Shown: positions 8,112 through 17,088, counted from the stretch's first letter. The stretch: 64,000 nucleotides of DNA from Tessaracoccus sp. MC1865 (GCF_017815535.1 NZ_CP072596.1:2945614-3009613), one strand, 5' to 3'. Numbers and translations are program-made. The notes: a model not told the origin generated them from the sequence alone.

Positions 8112-8987
8112 TCAGAGGGCGCCGACGGCCTTGAAGGTGCTGTCCAGCGCGGAGCGCACGGGCTGAGCCTGACGCATCGCGATGCCACCCAGCAGGAAGT
8201 CGATGACACTCAGCTGAGCGATCCGGCTGGCCATCGCACCCAGGCGGAAGGCCGGCTCCTTGGAGCGGTACGTGAGCACGGTGTCGGCGAGCAGACCCAA
8301 CGGAGACTGGTCGTCGCTGGTGATCGCAACCACCTTCACGCCACGGGAAGCAGCCATCCGGAGAGGCTCCACCACGTCGGCGGTGTGGCCGGTGTGCGAG
8401 ATACCCACCACCACGTCGCCGCGGCCACGCAGCGCCAGGGCGGTCACTGCCGCGTGCCTGTCTGCCTGCACCCAGGCGTTGTAGCCGAATCGCTGCAGCT
8501 TGTGGACCAGGTCAGCCGCGATCAGCCCGCTTCCCGCGATACCCACGACGTCGATCTTCTCAGCGCTGGAAAGGGTGCGGACTGCAGACTTGAGCGCGTT
8601 GAGGTCGAGCGCGGAGAGGGTCTCTTCGATCGAGTTGGCGTGCGCGTGGGCCACCTTGGCGGCGATGTCGCACAAGGAGTCGTCCTCACCCACGATGCCC
8701 GCGGTCATGGGCCGTCCGGTGCGGCCGGCCTCGGCGCCGGCAGCCATCGCCAGACCGACGCGGAGCTGGGGGTAACCAGCCAGGCCCACGCGCTTGGAGA
8801 AGCGGACGACTGTGGGTGCAGACACGCCGCAGCGCTCGGCGAGTGCGGAGATCGACTCCCGCGCCACGGCGGCCGGATCCGTCAGCACCGCCTCGGCGAC
8901 ACGTCGTTCGGCGGGGCGCAGATTGGGCAACATTGTCTCAATCCGTGCCACCAGCCCAGAGGGGGAGTTCACGTCGGGGGAAGGCAT
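8112..8987 (-). CDS. MurR/RpiR-family transcriptional regulator with SIS domain
   Basis: The 291-residue regulator has an N-terminal HTH of the RpiR type (AVARESISALAERCGVSAPTVVRFSKRVGLAGYPQLR, about residues 38-75) and a C-terminal SIS domain that binds phosphosugars (VVGIAGSGLIAADLVHKLQRFG and GISHTGHTADVVEPLRMAASRG). Such proteins usually regulate amino-sugar or pentose-phosphate catabolism. I take the ATG at 8987 because a good promoter ends six bases before it; an in-frame ATG at 9077 would put that promoter inside the gene. No obvious target adjoins it. Confidence 0.88.
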   Translation of the reverse strand: MPSPDVNSPSGLVARIETMLPNLRPAERRVAEAVLTDPAAVARESISALAERCGVSAPTVVRFSKRVGLAGYPQLRVGLAMAAGAEAGRTGRPMTAGIVGEDDSLCDIAAKVAHAHANSIEETLSALDLNALKSAVRTLSSAEKIDVVGIAGSGLIAADLVHKLQRFGYNAWVQADRHAAVTALALRGRGDVVVGISHTGHTADVVEPLRMAASRGVKVVAITSDDQSPLGLLADTVLTYRSKEPAFRLGAMASRIAQLSVIDFLLGGIAMRQAQPVRSALDSTFKAVGAL

Positions 8988-8993
8988 GGCGCA

Positions 8994-9020
8994 ATAGTAG
9001 CCCTCACGGGCATATGTCAA
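8994..9020 (-). promoter_or_regulatory. Sigma-70-type promoter for the RpiR gene, predicted leaderless
   Basis: On the minus strand a perfect TTGACA (9020-9015) is followed after 15 bases by TACTAT (8999-8994), then TGCGCC and the ATG. Transcription would start at or within a base or two of the start codon, and there is no Shine-Dalgarno sequence. The 15-base spacer is short. Confidence 0.6.
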
Positions 9021-9276
9021 GTACATACCGACCTCGGCGCGCCTGACAGGATTTACCGCCGGCCCACCACATTTCAACGCTCTGCAACGGCCCCCGCGGC
9101 CCCTGAGAGGCCCGCCGGCCAGGCCACGTACCTAGTCATCAGCACCTGCCAGGCTGGCACCCGGACATGAAACTTCTTGTGACGCCACGCGGGCCCGCTG
9201 AGAAAAATGAGCCTCCTTACTTAGACGCTCCTGGTATGCCAAACTGAAGTTCGTCAGGGCGAAGATACGAGTTTGT

Positions 9277-9282
9277 TAACAT
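9277..9282 (+). promoter_or_regulatory. Putative -10 element of a leaderless mntR-like gene
   Basis: TAACAT ends six bases before the ATG at 9289, and no Shine-Dalgarno sequence is present. I see no clear -35. Confidence 0.45.
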
Positions 9283-9288
9283 CTCAGC

Positions 9289-9960
9289 ATGTCCGTGTCG
9301 GCGCTCTCGACGAGCAATCAGAACTACCTCAAGGCCATCTGGAGCCTGGGCGAATGGTCTGATGACCCCGTCACCACCTCTGCCGTAGCGGCCCGCGTCG
9401 GCGTGCGGATGTCCACGGCCTCCGATGCGGTGCGTCGGCTAGGCGAACTCGGCCTGGTCGAGCACACTCCCTACGGGTCGATGACCCTCACGGACGAGGG
9501 CCGCACGCATGCGGTGGCCATGGTCAGGCGACACCGTCTCATTGAGACGTTCCTCGTGGAAGTACTCGCCTACCGCTGGGATCAGGTGCACGAGGAGGCA
9601 GACCACCTCGAGCACGCCGTCTCGGATTTCATGGTGGAACGCATCGCGGAGCACCTGGGACACCCCGACCGTGACCCGCACGGCGACCCCATTCCCAACG
9701 CCGACGGCAGCATCCTGCAACTGGACGCCGTCGCCCTCACCGACCTCGGCACCGGCCACCCCGCCCGGGTGGAGCGGATCTCCGACGACGACCCCGCCCT
9801 GCTGCAGTTCTTCGCCGAGCACGGCATCGGGGTGGGCACCGTGCTGGAGGCCAGGCCCGGCCTCCCCTATTCGGGCGGCATCGAGATCATCGTCGACAGC
9901 GCCGACGAGACGCTGACTCTCGGCCGGGCCGCGACGGATTCCGTCTGGGTCACGCCCTAG
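9289..9960 (+). CDS. DtxR-family metalloregulator, probably manganese-responsive (MntR-like)
   Basis: This 223-residue protein has the DtxR order: winged HTH (TTSAVAARVGVRMSTASDAVRRLGELGLVEH, about 25-55), a helical dimer and metal-binding domain, then an SH3-like FeoA-type domain (about 150-220). In DtxR/IdeR the metal-site motif reads EACRWEH; here it is EADHLEH, with Asp in place of the Cys. Loss of that Cys is also seen in manganese-specific MntR, which has Glu there. The gene converges with mntH, ending two bases before it, which supports a manganese role. Whether it or another DtxR protein outside the window reads the iron boxes is unknown. Confidence 0.85.
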   Translation: MSVSALSTSNQNYLKAIWSLGEWSDDPVTTSAVAARVGVRMSTASDAVRRLGELGLVEHTPYGSMTLTDEGRTHAVAMVRRHRLIETFLVEVLAYRWDQVHEEADHLEHAVSDFMVERIAEHLGHPDRDPHGDPIPNADGSILQLDAVALTDLGTGHPARVERISDDDPALLQFFAEHGIGVGTVLEARPGLPYSGGIEIIVDSADETLTLGRAATDSVWVTP

Positions 9961-9961
9961 G

Positions 9962-11242
9962 TCAACCGACCAGCCCGAGCTGCATCGCCAACAGGGCCAC
10001 GTTGAGCGCGACGATCGCCCCCGCCACCAGCCAGCCCGCAGCGGTCAGGGCCGTCGTATTGCGGTAGGCGCCCATGAGTTTCCTGCGCGAGGTGAGCCAC
10101 ACCAGCGGCACCACGGCGAAGGGGATCCCGAAGGACAGCACCACCTGGCTCAGCACCAGCGCCGCCGTGGGATCGACACCGGCCGCCAGCACCAGAACCG
10201 CCGGGATCATCGTCAGCAGCCGACGGGTGAGGAGGCTGAGCCTGGTGCGGAAGAGGCCGCCGAGGATGTCACTTCCGGCGTAGGAGCCCACCGCCGTGGA
10301 GGCCAAGCCCGAGGCCAAGAGCGCGATGGCGAACATGGAACCGGCAGTGGCCCCCAGCGCGTTCTGGATAGCGAGGTGCGCGCCTTCCAAGCTGTCGGTG
10401 CCGGGGACGCCCGGCAGCACGGTCGCGGCCACCAGGAGCATCACCAGATTGACCGAACCGGCGATGCTCAGCGCGATGGTGACGTCGACACGGGTGGCGC
10501 GGATCAGCCGGCGCGCGGGGATCTCGGTGTGGGCGAACCGGTCGCGCGCCAGCGACGAGTGCGCGTAGATCGCGTGCGGCATGACGGTGGCGCCCATGAT
10601 GCTGGCGGCCAGCAGGACCGACTGGGTACCGTCGAACCTCGGTAACAGCCCTCCCGCGACCTGCGCAGCCTCGGGCGGCGAGATCACCAAGCCGTAACAG
10701 AAGCCGATCACGATGATGGCCATCAGAGCGATGATGCTGAACTCGAAGGCCTTGGCCCCGCGTTCCGACTGGACGAGGAGCAGCACCGTCGAGACCGCCC
10801 CGGTGATGACGGCCCCGGCCACCAGTGGGATGTCGAAGAGGATCCAGAGCGCAACGGCCCCACCGATGATCTCGGCGATGTCAGTGGCCACGGCCACGAA
10901 CTGGGCCTGAATGCCGTAGAGGACCCTGCCGGTGCGGGTGCCGATCCGCTCGCCGAGGAGTTCGGCCATGCTGCGGCCCGTGGCGAGCCCGAGTTTGGCT
11001 GACATGTACTGCACCAGCCACGCCGCGACGTTGGCCACCACCAACACCCACACCAGCAGGTACCCGAAGTGGGCGCCGGCCGACATGTTGACCGCGACAT
11101 TGCCGGGGTCGAGGTAGGCCACTCCCGCAACAAGGGCGGGTCCCAACAGCCAGGCCGGGCGGCCCGCGTTCAGCGAAACCGACCTTTCCTCGGTCTTCAG
11201 CACCTGTGACCCTGTCACCCCGACCTCCGACATCCTTGGCAT
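9962..11242 (-). CDS. mntH: Nramp-family Mn(II)/Fe(II) transporter
   Basis: A 426-residue proton-coupled divalent metal importer with about eleven hydrophobic helices. The family's first-helix motif appears as YLDPGNVAVNMSAG at about residues 43-56 and the sixth-helix motif as GATVMPHAIYAHSSL near 215. Two in-frame ATGs lie at 11242 and 11233; the promoter spacing below fits the second (MSEVGV) better. It converges with the mntR-like gene. Confidence 0.92.
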   Translation of the reverse strand: MPRMSEVGVTGSQVLKTEERSVSLNAGRPAWLLGPALVAGVAYLDPGNVAVNMSAGAHFGYLLVWVLVVANVAAWLVQYMSAKLGLATGRSMAELLGERIGTRTGRVLYGIQAQFVAVATDIAEIIGGAVALWILFDIPLVAGAVITGAVSTVLLLVQSERGAKAFEFSIIALMAIIVIGFCYGLVISPPEAAQVAGGLLPRFDGTQSVLLAASIMGATVMPHAIYAHSSLARDRFAHTEIPARRLIRATRVDVTIALSIAGSVNLVMLLVAATVLPGVPGTDSLEGAHLAIQNALGATAGSMFAIALLASGLASTAVGSYAGSDILGGLFRTRLSLLTRRLLTMIPAVLVLAAGVDPTAALVLSQVVLSFGIPFAVVPLVWLTSRRKLMGAYRNTTALTAAGWLVAGAIVALNVALLAMQLGLVG

Positions 11243-11243
11243 G

Positions 11244-11272
11244 TATGTTCGTTGCGCCGAAGTCTAGGTCAA
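11244..11272 (-). promoter_or_regulatory. Putative mntH promoter
   Basis: Minus-strand TTGACC (11272-11267) and AACATA (11249-11244) are separated by the ideal 17 bases. Transcription would begin near 11237, giving an almost leaderless mRNA for the ATG at 11233. I found no clear MntR operator here. Confidence 0.5.
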
Positions 11273-11314
11273 GAGGAACCGAAACACCTTACGCGTGGCG
11301 GACGAATATGTGCG

Positions 11315-12709
11315 TCACGGGTCGGGGACAGGTGCGTAGCCAGTAGCGGCCACAAACTCCTCATACATTGTGGGTGCGACAGACTCGTCGTTGCGGCGGA
11401 TGTCACGCGCCTCGGCTGGGTCTGCCGCAAGATCGAAGACCTGGACGAGCTCACTGCCCGGCCCACACGGTTGCCCCACCGGCTCACTGAACCCGCCGGA
11501 GCCGCTGCCATAGATCACCTTGGCTGACGCAGAGCGCAGAAGGAGCCGACCATCGTATGCCTGGGCACCCACCAAGTCCTGTTCGGTTCGGTCCCCCAAG
11601 GCGACACCGTCTGCTGGAGGAGTCGCGGCGACGCCCGCGCAGCGGCTGATCGTCGGCAACAGGTCCAGCAGGCTCACCAACGCGCGAGATTCCGCGCCGA
11701 CGTCGAACCCGGGCCCGGTGATCACGAGCGGTACCCGGTGGCCGGCCTCGTACGCGTCGGCCTTCTGCCCTCGCCAGGCGCCGTTGGGGCGATGGATGAC
11801 CACGTCGCCGTCTTCCGGGAAGATCATCGGCGCGCCGTTGTCGCTGGTCACGATCACCAGGGTCTGGGCCAGAACGTCGTCGGGGAGCACCCCCAGCAGC
11901 TCGCCGACCATCCAGTCGAAGAGATGGATGCTGTCGCCCCTGGCGCCGGCATCGGAGGTTCCGCGCACGAACCCAGGCGGCACACAGGGACGGTGTGGGG
12001 ACGCCGCGGCGACATAGGCAAAGAATGGACGCTCGTCGGGCTCCTTCAGCCACTCCTGCGCGGCGCGGGTGACGGCCACGTCAACTTGGTCGTCCTCCCA
12101 CCCCGGCACCATGAGCCCGGGGCGTTGCGAGGTGATCAGCGGCTGCTTCTCCAGCGTGGGGATGCCGACGGTACGGTTCTGGTCCAGGAAACAGTAGGGC
12201 GGCATGTCGAGCGACCCGGCAATGCCGAAATAGCGCTCGAATCCGTGCTCGAGTGGCCCGTTGTCGAACGCGACGGTGTAGTCGATGTCGCGGCCGTCGC
12301 CCTGCATATCCGGAGCGAAGCCAGGATCGAAGGCTGCTGGGCGTGAACCGTCCGTGCGCTGCCAGTCGAGACCGAGGTGCCACTTCCCGAAGGCTCCCGT
12401 GCGGTAGCCCTCAGCCTGCAACACCGATGCGATCGTCGGGACGTCGTCGGCGATGATGCACGGATCTGCTCCGCCCAGCACGCCCGCCTTCAGGGGGCTG
12501 CGCCAGGGGTGGCGCCCCGTCAGCAGGCCGTATCGGGACGGGGTGCACACCGACGATGCGGCGTGAGCGTCCCAATAGGACGTGCCGCGCGCCGCTAGCG
12601 CATCGATGTTCGGCGTGCGCACCCTCGTCGCCCCGAAGCAGCCGAGGTCGCCCCAGCCGAGGTCGTCGGCCAGGATGACGAGCACATGGGGGCGCGAGGT
12701 GCGGTTCAT
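11315..12709 (-). CDS. Type I (formylglycine-dependent) sulfatase
   Basis: The 464-residue enzyme has the metal-binding ADDLG near residue 15, the sulfatase signature CTPSRYGLLTGRH with Cys55 as the residue converted to formylglycine, and VTSDNGAP later. It hydrolyses a sulfate ester, with substrate unknown. No signal peptide is visible, so it would act in the cytoplasm on an imported sulfated sugar. Its ATG overlaps the stop of the upstream permease gene (ATGA). It is the last gene of a sugar ABC operon, opposite a fucosidase gene in the divergent arm, which suggests a sulfated fucosylated glycan. The maturation enzyme would be encoded elsewhere. Confidence 0.9.
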   Translation of the reverse strand: MNRTSRPHVLVILADDLGWGDLGCFGATRVRTPNIDALAARGTSYWDAHAASSVCTPSRYGLLTGRHPWRSPLKAGVLGGADPCIIADDVPTIASVLQAEGYRTGAFGKWHLGLDWQRTDGSRPAAFDPGFAPDMQGDGRDIDYTVAFDNGPLEHGFERYFGIAGSLDMPPYCFLDQNRTVGIPTLEKQPLITSQRPGLMVPGWEDDQVDVAVTRAAQEWLKEPDERPFFAYVAAASPHRPCVPPGFVRGTSDAGARGDSIHLFDWMVGELLGVLPDDVLAQTLVIVTSDNGAPMIFPEDGDVVIHRPNGAWRGQKADAYEAGHRVPLVITGPGFDVGAESRALVSLLDLLPTISRCAGVAATPPADGVALGDRTEQDLVGAQAYDGRLLLRSASAKVIYGSGSGGFSEPVGQPCGPGSELVQVFDLAADPAEARDIRRNDESVAPTMYEEFVAATGYAPVPDP

Positions 12710-13566
12710 CGGCCGGCCAGCCCCACCGTCGCGATGCCCTTGACCAGGTGCTTCTGCAGGATGATCACCACGATCATGGTGGGCGCGATCGCGATGACGG
12801 ATGCGGCCAGGATCAGGTTCCAGGCTGCGCCGCGTTCACCGAAGAAGGTCTGGAGCCCGAGGCTCACGTTGCCCAATCCCTCGATGTCGTTGACCACGAT
12901 CAACGGCCACAGGAAGCTGTTCCAGTAGGTGATGAACGTCCACACGCCGAGCACGGCCATGGACGGGCGCGCCAGCGGCAGGATGATCCGCAGGAACGTC
13001 TGCCAGTGGCTGCAGCCGTCCACCCTGGAGGCCTCCACCAGTTCGTACGGCAGGCTCATGAAGAACTGGCGCAGCAAGAAGGTTCCGAACGCGCCGAAGG
13101 CCCAGGGCAGGATGAGGGCCTGCCAGGAGTTGATCCAGCCGAGTCGCTGCATGAGCAGGAACATGGGGATGACGAGGACTTCCTGCGGGATCATCAGCGT
13201 GGCCAGGTAACCCAGCAGGGTCACGTCGCGGCCTCGCCAGCGGAGGATGCCGAAGGAGTAGGCCGCCAGCGCGCTGGCGGCCAGCACGACGAGGGTGCCG
13301 CCCAGCGACTGGATGACACCGTTGAGGATGTACTTGCCGAACGGCGCGTAGTCGAACACCTCGGTGTAGTTCGCCCAGCGGATCTCCGAGCCGAACAGCG
13401 ACGGCGGCTGGCTGAAGATCTCGCCTGCCGGCTTCAGGGAAGAGGTGATGGTGTAGATCACCGGGAAGATGAACACGACGGCGGCGACGAACAGAAGCGC
13501 CTCGTTGAGCACCGGTCCTGCGATGCGTCGGCGCCGGCGAACGGTGGGGATGGTTTCACTGGTCAT
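12706..13566 (-). CDS. Carbohydrate ABC transporter permease (MalG-type)
   Basis: A 286-residue CUT1-type inner-membrane permease with six hydrophobic segments and the EAA loop EASRVDGCSHWQTFLRIILP at about residues 187-206, which docks the ATPase. It overlaps the upstream permease gene by 11 bases and the sulfatase gene by 4. No ATP-binding gene is in this operon; CUT1 systems of this kind often share a single MsiK-type ATPase encoded elsewhere. Confidence 0.92.
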   Translation of the reverse strand: MTSETIPTVRRRRRIAGPVLNEALLFVAAVVFIFPVIYTITSSLKPAGEIFSQPPSLFGSEIRWANYTEVFDYAPFGKYILNGVIQSLGGTLVVLAASALAAYSFGILRWRGRDVTLLGYLATLMIPQEVLVIPMFLLMQRLGWINSWQALILPWAFGAFGTFLLRQFFMSLPYELVEASRVDGCSHWQTFLRIILPLARPSMAVLGVWTFITYWNSFLWPLIVVNDIEGLGNVSLGLQTFFGERGAAWNLILAASVIAIAPTMIVVIILQKHLVKGIATVGLAGR

Positions 13567-14503
13567 AGCTGACCCACTTCTTCTGGCCGAGCCACTGCAG
13601 CGCGGTGACCACGAGGATGAGTGCGAACAGGATCATGGCTGGCGCAGCTGCGGCACCGAGCTGCCCACCCTGGAACGCCTTCTGGTAGACGTCCATCACG
13701 ACGGTGACTGTTGCGTTGCCCGGCCCACCGGCCGTCATGACGTAGGGCTGGTTGAAGATCTGGAACGCCTGGATGATCGTGATCGTGGTGGCGAAGAAGA
13801 TGGCCGGCGTCATGAGGGGCAGCTTCACCCGGAACAGCGTGGACCAGAAGCCGGCACCGTCGATCTTCGCTGCGTCGAGCACCGAATCCGGCAGTTGGTC
13901 GATGGCCGCGGAAAAGATGAGGGTGTTGTAGCCGAGGCCATTCCAGATCACGACCAACACCACGGCCATCAGCGCGGTGCTGTTGGTGGCCAGAAGATTC
14001 GGCATCTGGATGCCAACGGATTGGGCGAGGTAATCGATGATGCCCCCGGGCTGGTAGAGCATCTTCCAGATGATCGACGTGGCCACGCTGGGCGTCACGA
14101 CGGGAAGGAAGAACAGCACTCGGTAGACGTGGCTGATCCGGCTCGTGGAGATCCAGAACGCCATCGCCAGCGTCAGCACCAGGTTCAGGGGAACGACCAC
14201 GATGGTGAAGACGATGGTGTTGATGAGGGCGGCCGGGAAAGCGTTGCCGCGGGCGAAGAGATTCCTGTAGTTGTCCCATCCCGCGAACGTGACATCGCCG
14301 AAAGTCGGCCAGTGGAAGAAGCTCGTGGCGATCGCGAGGATCGTCGGGACCAGCACGAAGAGCGTCAGGCCGATGGCGCTGGGGGTCAGGAACCCGAGGG
14401 CGGCACGTTTCTCGTGGGGCCTGGAGCGGGGGCCCCGGCTGTTGCCAACCGGGGCCTCCTCTTCCCTGACCGAACGGTCACGGACGGGGGATGAGACGGT
14501 CAC
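13556..14503 (-). CDS. Carbohydrate ABC transporter permease (MalF-type)
   Basis: A 315-residue CUT1 permease. I use the GTG at 14503, which overlaps the stop of the binding-protein gene (GTGA), rather than an in-frame ATG inside that gene. Hydrophobic segments begin near residue 38 (GFLTPSAIGLTLFVLVPTI), and the EAA loop is LDAAKIDGAGFWSTLFRVKLP. It partners the MalG-type permease downstream. Confidence 0.9.
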   Translation of the reverse strand: MTVSSPVRDRSVREEEAPVGNSRGPRSRPHEKRAALGFLTPSAIGLTLFVLVPTILAIATSFFHWPTFGDVTFAGWDNYRNLFARGNAFPAALINTIVFTIVVVPLNLVLTLAMAFWISTSRISHVYRVLFFLPVVTPSVATSIIWKMLYQPGGIIDYLAQSVGIQMPNLLATNSTALMAVVLVVIWNGLGYNTLIFSAAIDQLPDSVLDAAKIDGAGFWSTLFRVKLPLMTPAIFFATTITIIQAFQIFNQPYVMTAGGPGNATVTVVMDVYQKAFQGGQLGAAAAPAMILFALILVVTALQWLGQKKWVSYDQ

Positions 14504-14504
14504 G

Positions 14505-15800
14505 TCAGTTGCCCGCCGACGCCTGAACGTTGTCGAGGGTTGCCTCCGGGGTGGCGCTGCCGGTGTAGGCCAGGATGAACTCGCGGGCGATGGACTTGGT
14601 GACCGCGTCCCAGTTCGAGGTGGGCACGAACGGCACGGCGCCCTTGCTGCTTTCCTCGACGACCAGGCGGGCCTGCTCCGAGTATCCGGGGTTGTCACCG
14701 TCGACAGCGGCGGCCAGGCCCTCGTAGAAGAGGTCGGCCGGCGCAAGACGGCCAGGCATGGTGCCGGAGGTGGCGGTCTTCTCCTGGCCGTCAGCACCGG
14801 TGATGATCGCGATGGCCTGGGCCGCTTCCTTCTTGTTCTCGCAGGACTTGGCGATGCCGAACCCGGAGTTGGCGGAGAACGAGGACACGCCGCCATCCCC
14901 GATGGGGAGGGTGGTCACGCCGACCGGGAACGTGGCTTCCTTGGCGTCGGAGGCCAGGTTCCAGGTGCCGTCGACGGCCATCGCAGCGTTGCCGGCGACG
15001 AACTGCTGCTCGCCCCAGGGAACATCGGAGGAACTGGCCGGAACGAGCGCAACGCCCTGTTCTGTGGCGAGACCGGTGTACCAGGTGAACGCTTCGCGCA
15101 TGGCGTCGGTGGTGAGTTCCAACGTGCCGCCATCGGAGACGGGGCGGGCACCGTTGTAAGCGAGCAGCTGCGAGAACATGTGGAGATCCGAGAAGCTCTG
15201 TCCGAAGGCCGGCTTGCCGGTCTTCTCCGTAATGGTCTTGGCGGCGGCCTCGAAGTCCTCGACCGTCCAGCCGGGCTCCGGCTCGTCGACGCCCGCGGCG
15301 GCGAAGAGATCCTTGTTGTAGTACAGCGCCATGGTGGAGATGCCGTAGGGCATGGCGTACTGCTTGCCGTCGAGCTGCAGGGCCTTGAGCGCGGCGGGGT
15401 TCCATTCTTCGGGGTCGAATCCTTCGGCTGCCATCAATTCATCAATGGGCTCCAGGGCCTCGGCGAAGGCGGGCAGCCGCAGGCTCTGCATGCTGACAAT
15501 GCAGGGAGCGGAATTGCTGGCGAGCTGAGACTGGAGCTTGGTGAAGTAGTCGGCGAACGGCGGGCTGGTGAGCTTCACGGTGATGTTGGAATGCTCAGCG
15601 GTGACGTCCTCGGCGAGGCCCTGCCACATCTTGTTGCCGTCATCGCCCTGGTTCCAGAAGCCCCAGTCGAGCGTGACGGCTTGCCCTTCCTGGGACGACT
15701 CTTCTTCGTTTCCGGTGGGGCTGGCGTTCGAGCCGCATGCAGCCAACCCGAGGGCAGCCGCGAGAGTGACGGCACCGATGCCGACAAGGTTAAGCTTCAT
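14505..15800 (-). CDS. Sugar-binding lipoprotein of a CUT1 ABC transporter
   Basis: The 431-residue extracellular solute-binding protein (family 1) starts MKLNLVGIGAVTLAAALG with the lipobox LAAC, so it is processed by Lgt and signal peptidase II and held on the outer face of the membrane. A perfect AGGAGG lies five bases upstream of the ATG. It is the first gene of the transporter and sulfatase operon. The promoter region is covered by a palindrome also found in front of the ROK kinase operon, implying co-regulation. Confidence 0.92.
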   Translation of the reverse strand: MKLNLVGIGAVTLAAALGLAACGSNASPTGNEEESSQEGQAVTLDWGFWNQGDDGNKMWQGLAEDVTAEHSNITVKLTSPPFADYFTKLQSQLASNSAPCIVSMQSLRLPAFAEALEPIDELMAAEGFDPEEWNPAALKALQLDGKQYAMPYGISTMALYYNKDLFAAAGVDEPEPGWTVEDFEAAAKTITEKTGKPAFGQSFSDLHMFSQLLAYNGARPVSDGGTLELTTDAMREAFTWYTGLATEQGVALVPASSSDVPWGEQQFVAGNAAMAVDGTWNLASDAKEATFPVGVTTLPIGDGGVSSFSANSGFGIAKSCENKKEAAQAIAIITGADGQEKTATSGTMPGRLAPADLFYEGLAAAVDGDNPGYSEQARLVVEESSKGAVPFVPTSNWDAVTKSIAREFILAYTGSATPEATLDNVQASAGN

Positions 15801-15825
15801 TGCTTCCTCCTAGATACAAGGTAGG

Positions 15826-15847
15826 TTTAATTTGCCTCCGAATTAAG
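15826..15847. promoter_or_regulatory. ROK-repressor operator over the sugar ABC promoter
   Basis: The 20-base core TTAATTTGCCTCCGAATTAA (15827-15846) is an imperfect palindrome with 7 of 10 paired positions. It matches the second site at 17067-17088 at 16 of 22 positions in the same orientation. On the minus strand TTGACA (15857-15852) lies 17 bases from CAAATT (15834-15829), so the palindrome covers the spacer and -10 of the transporter promoter. Confidence 0.6.
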
Positions 15848-15923
15848 TGGTTGTCAAGTGGGGTTGCCGAATTCCTGCCGGTACGCGACACAATGGCCGC
15901 AGGCACCTGAGGGGAGAAGGTCA

Positions 15924-17060
15924 ATGGAGCCGTTCGGACGGGGTGGTCAAGCTTCACGGGGCCAACTGCTAGCCAGCTTGGCGAGCGAGCCCAACCAGAG
16001 CCGCAGTGATCTCGTGGCCCGGCTGGGTCTCGGCCCCGCAACAGTGAGCACGCAGGTGCGACGGCTGATCGACATGGGCATCCTGCGCGAGGGGGCGGCG
16101 CAGATCCTCGGGTCGGGTCGCCCCCGAGTGCCGCTCGAGGTGGTGCCAGACGCCGGCCGCGTCGTAGGAGTGGGGATCAACCCCGGCCAGGCGACCGTGG
16201 CAACCGTGGGTCTCGACGGCGCCGCACTCGAGGTGACCACCGTCGAGGTGTCGACCAACTCGCCGCGAGAGCTGAGCAGGGCACTGGGCCGACACGTGAG
16301 GCGTCTCGTCGAACAGGATGCTGCCGCCGACTGGTGGGGCTTGTCCGTGGCCATCTCCGGCGTCATCAGCGCCGACGCCACCCGCGTGGCCATCTCCGTG
16401 GTGCACGGTTGGCGAGACCTGGGCCTGGCCAGCATGCTGCAGGCCGACAGTGGCATGGACACGTTCCTCGTCAACGACATCGGCGCCCTGGCCTACCGCG
16501 AACTCTTCCGGACAGGGGCCGAGAACCCTGCAGACTTCATGCTCGTCTCGCTGGGCTACGGCGTCGGCATGGCCGTGGTCCGAGACCACCACATCCTCAG
16601 CGGCCAAAAGGGTGCGTCCACAGAGATCGGCCACGTCTCGGTGGACCCACTCGGGCCCCCCTGTCCGTGCGGGAACACCGGCTGCCTGCAGGTGCTGGTG
16701 GGCCTGGGAGACCTCATGAAGTCGATCAGCCGGAGCACCGGCCGGGAGGCCGCCTCCGCCCAGGACCTCGCCGAACTCGCCGCCGCGGCTCCGCGGGCAG
16801 GAGCGATCATGGACCGAGCGGGCTACTGGCTCGGGCGCGCCGTCGGCGGCGCCTGCACCATGACCGGGCTCAGCACGGTGCTCCTCACCGGCCAGTCGCT
16901 GCCGCTCTGGCCCGCCCTTCAGACCAGTTTCCAGGCTGGACTGGGTGAAACGAGCCCCACCATGGCCATTCCTCCCGCTCTGCAGGTGCGCGAATGGGAC
17001 GCCTCGGCGGAGGCGATCGGCGCTGCCTCACTCATGATCGCGCGGCGCGTCAATCTCTGA
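15924..17060 (+). CDS. ROK-family transcriptional repressor of the glycan locus
   Basis: I use the ATG at 15924 (MEPFGRGGQASRGQLL, 378 residues), which has GGAG seven bases upstream, rather than the in-frame ATG at 15858. The protein has a winged HTH (SRSDLVARLGLGPATVSTQVRRLIDMG, about residues 26-52) and a ROK domain with the zinc-site cysteines in PCPCGNTGCLQV near 250. It lies between the two arms of the locus, and a related palindrome is in front of each arm, so it is the natural candidate for binding them. The inducer is probably a sugar released from the imported glycan. Confidence 0.88.
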   Translation: MEPFGRGGQASRGQLLASLASEPNQSRSDLVARLGLGPATVSTQVRRLIDMGILREGAAQILGSGRPRVPLEVVPDAGRVVGVGINPGQATVATVGLDGAALEVTTVEVSTNSPRELSRALGRHVRRLVEQDAAADWWGLSVAISGVISADATRVAISVVHGWRDLGLASMLQADSGMDTFLVNDIGALAYRELFRTGAENPADFMLVSLGYGVGMAVVRDHHILSGQKGASTEIGHVSVDPLGPPCPCGNTGCLQVLVGLGDLMKSISRSTGREAASAQDLAELAAAAPRAGAIMDRAGYWLGRAVGGACTMTGLSTVLLTGQSLPLWPALQTSFQAGLGETSPTMAIPPALQVREWDASAEAIGAASLMIARRVNL

Positions 17061-17066
17061 CTGGCA

Positions 17067-17088
17067 TTTATTTCGGCTCCGATATAAC
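17067..17088. promoter_or_regulatory. ROK-repressor operator over the kinase promoter
   Basis: TTATTTCGGCTCCGATATAA (17068-17087) is a palindrome with 8 of 10 positions paired. Its right half contains TATAAC (17083-17088), a likely -10 element for the kinase operon, so binding would block transcription. It shares 16 of 22 positions with the site at 15826-15847. Confidence 0.6.

Larger units (their letters stand above)
8988..9288. other. Divergent intergenic region (301 bp)
   Basis: Apart from the RpiR promoter and the mntR -10 element, nothing convincing is seen. A 26-codon ORF at 9168-9248 (+) has no ribosome binding site and is not called. The stretch 9190-9240 is more AT-rich than its surroundings and may hold operator sequence. 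Confidence 0.5.

Noticed and set aside
9168-9248. 26-codon ORF starting MKLLVTPRGPAEKNEPPY between the RpiR and mntR-like genes
   Set aside because: No ribosome binding site or promoter spacing supports the start, and so short a frame is expected by chance in this region.
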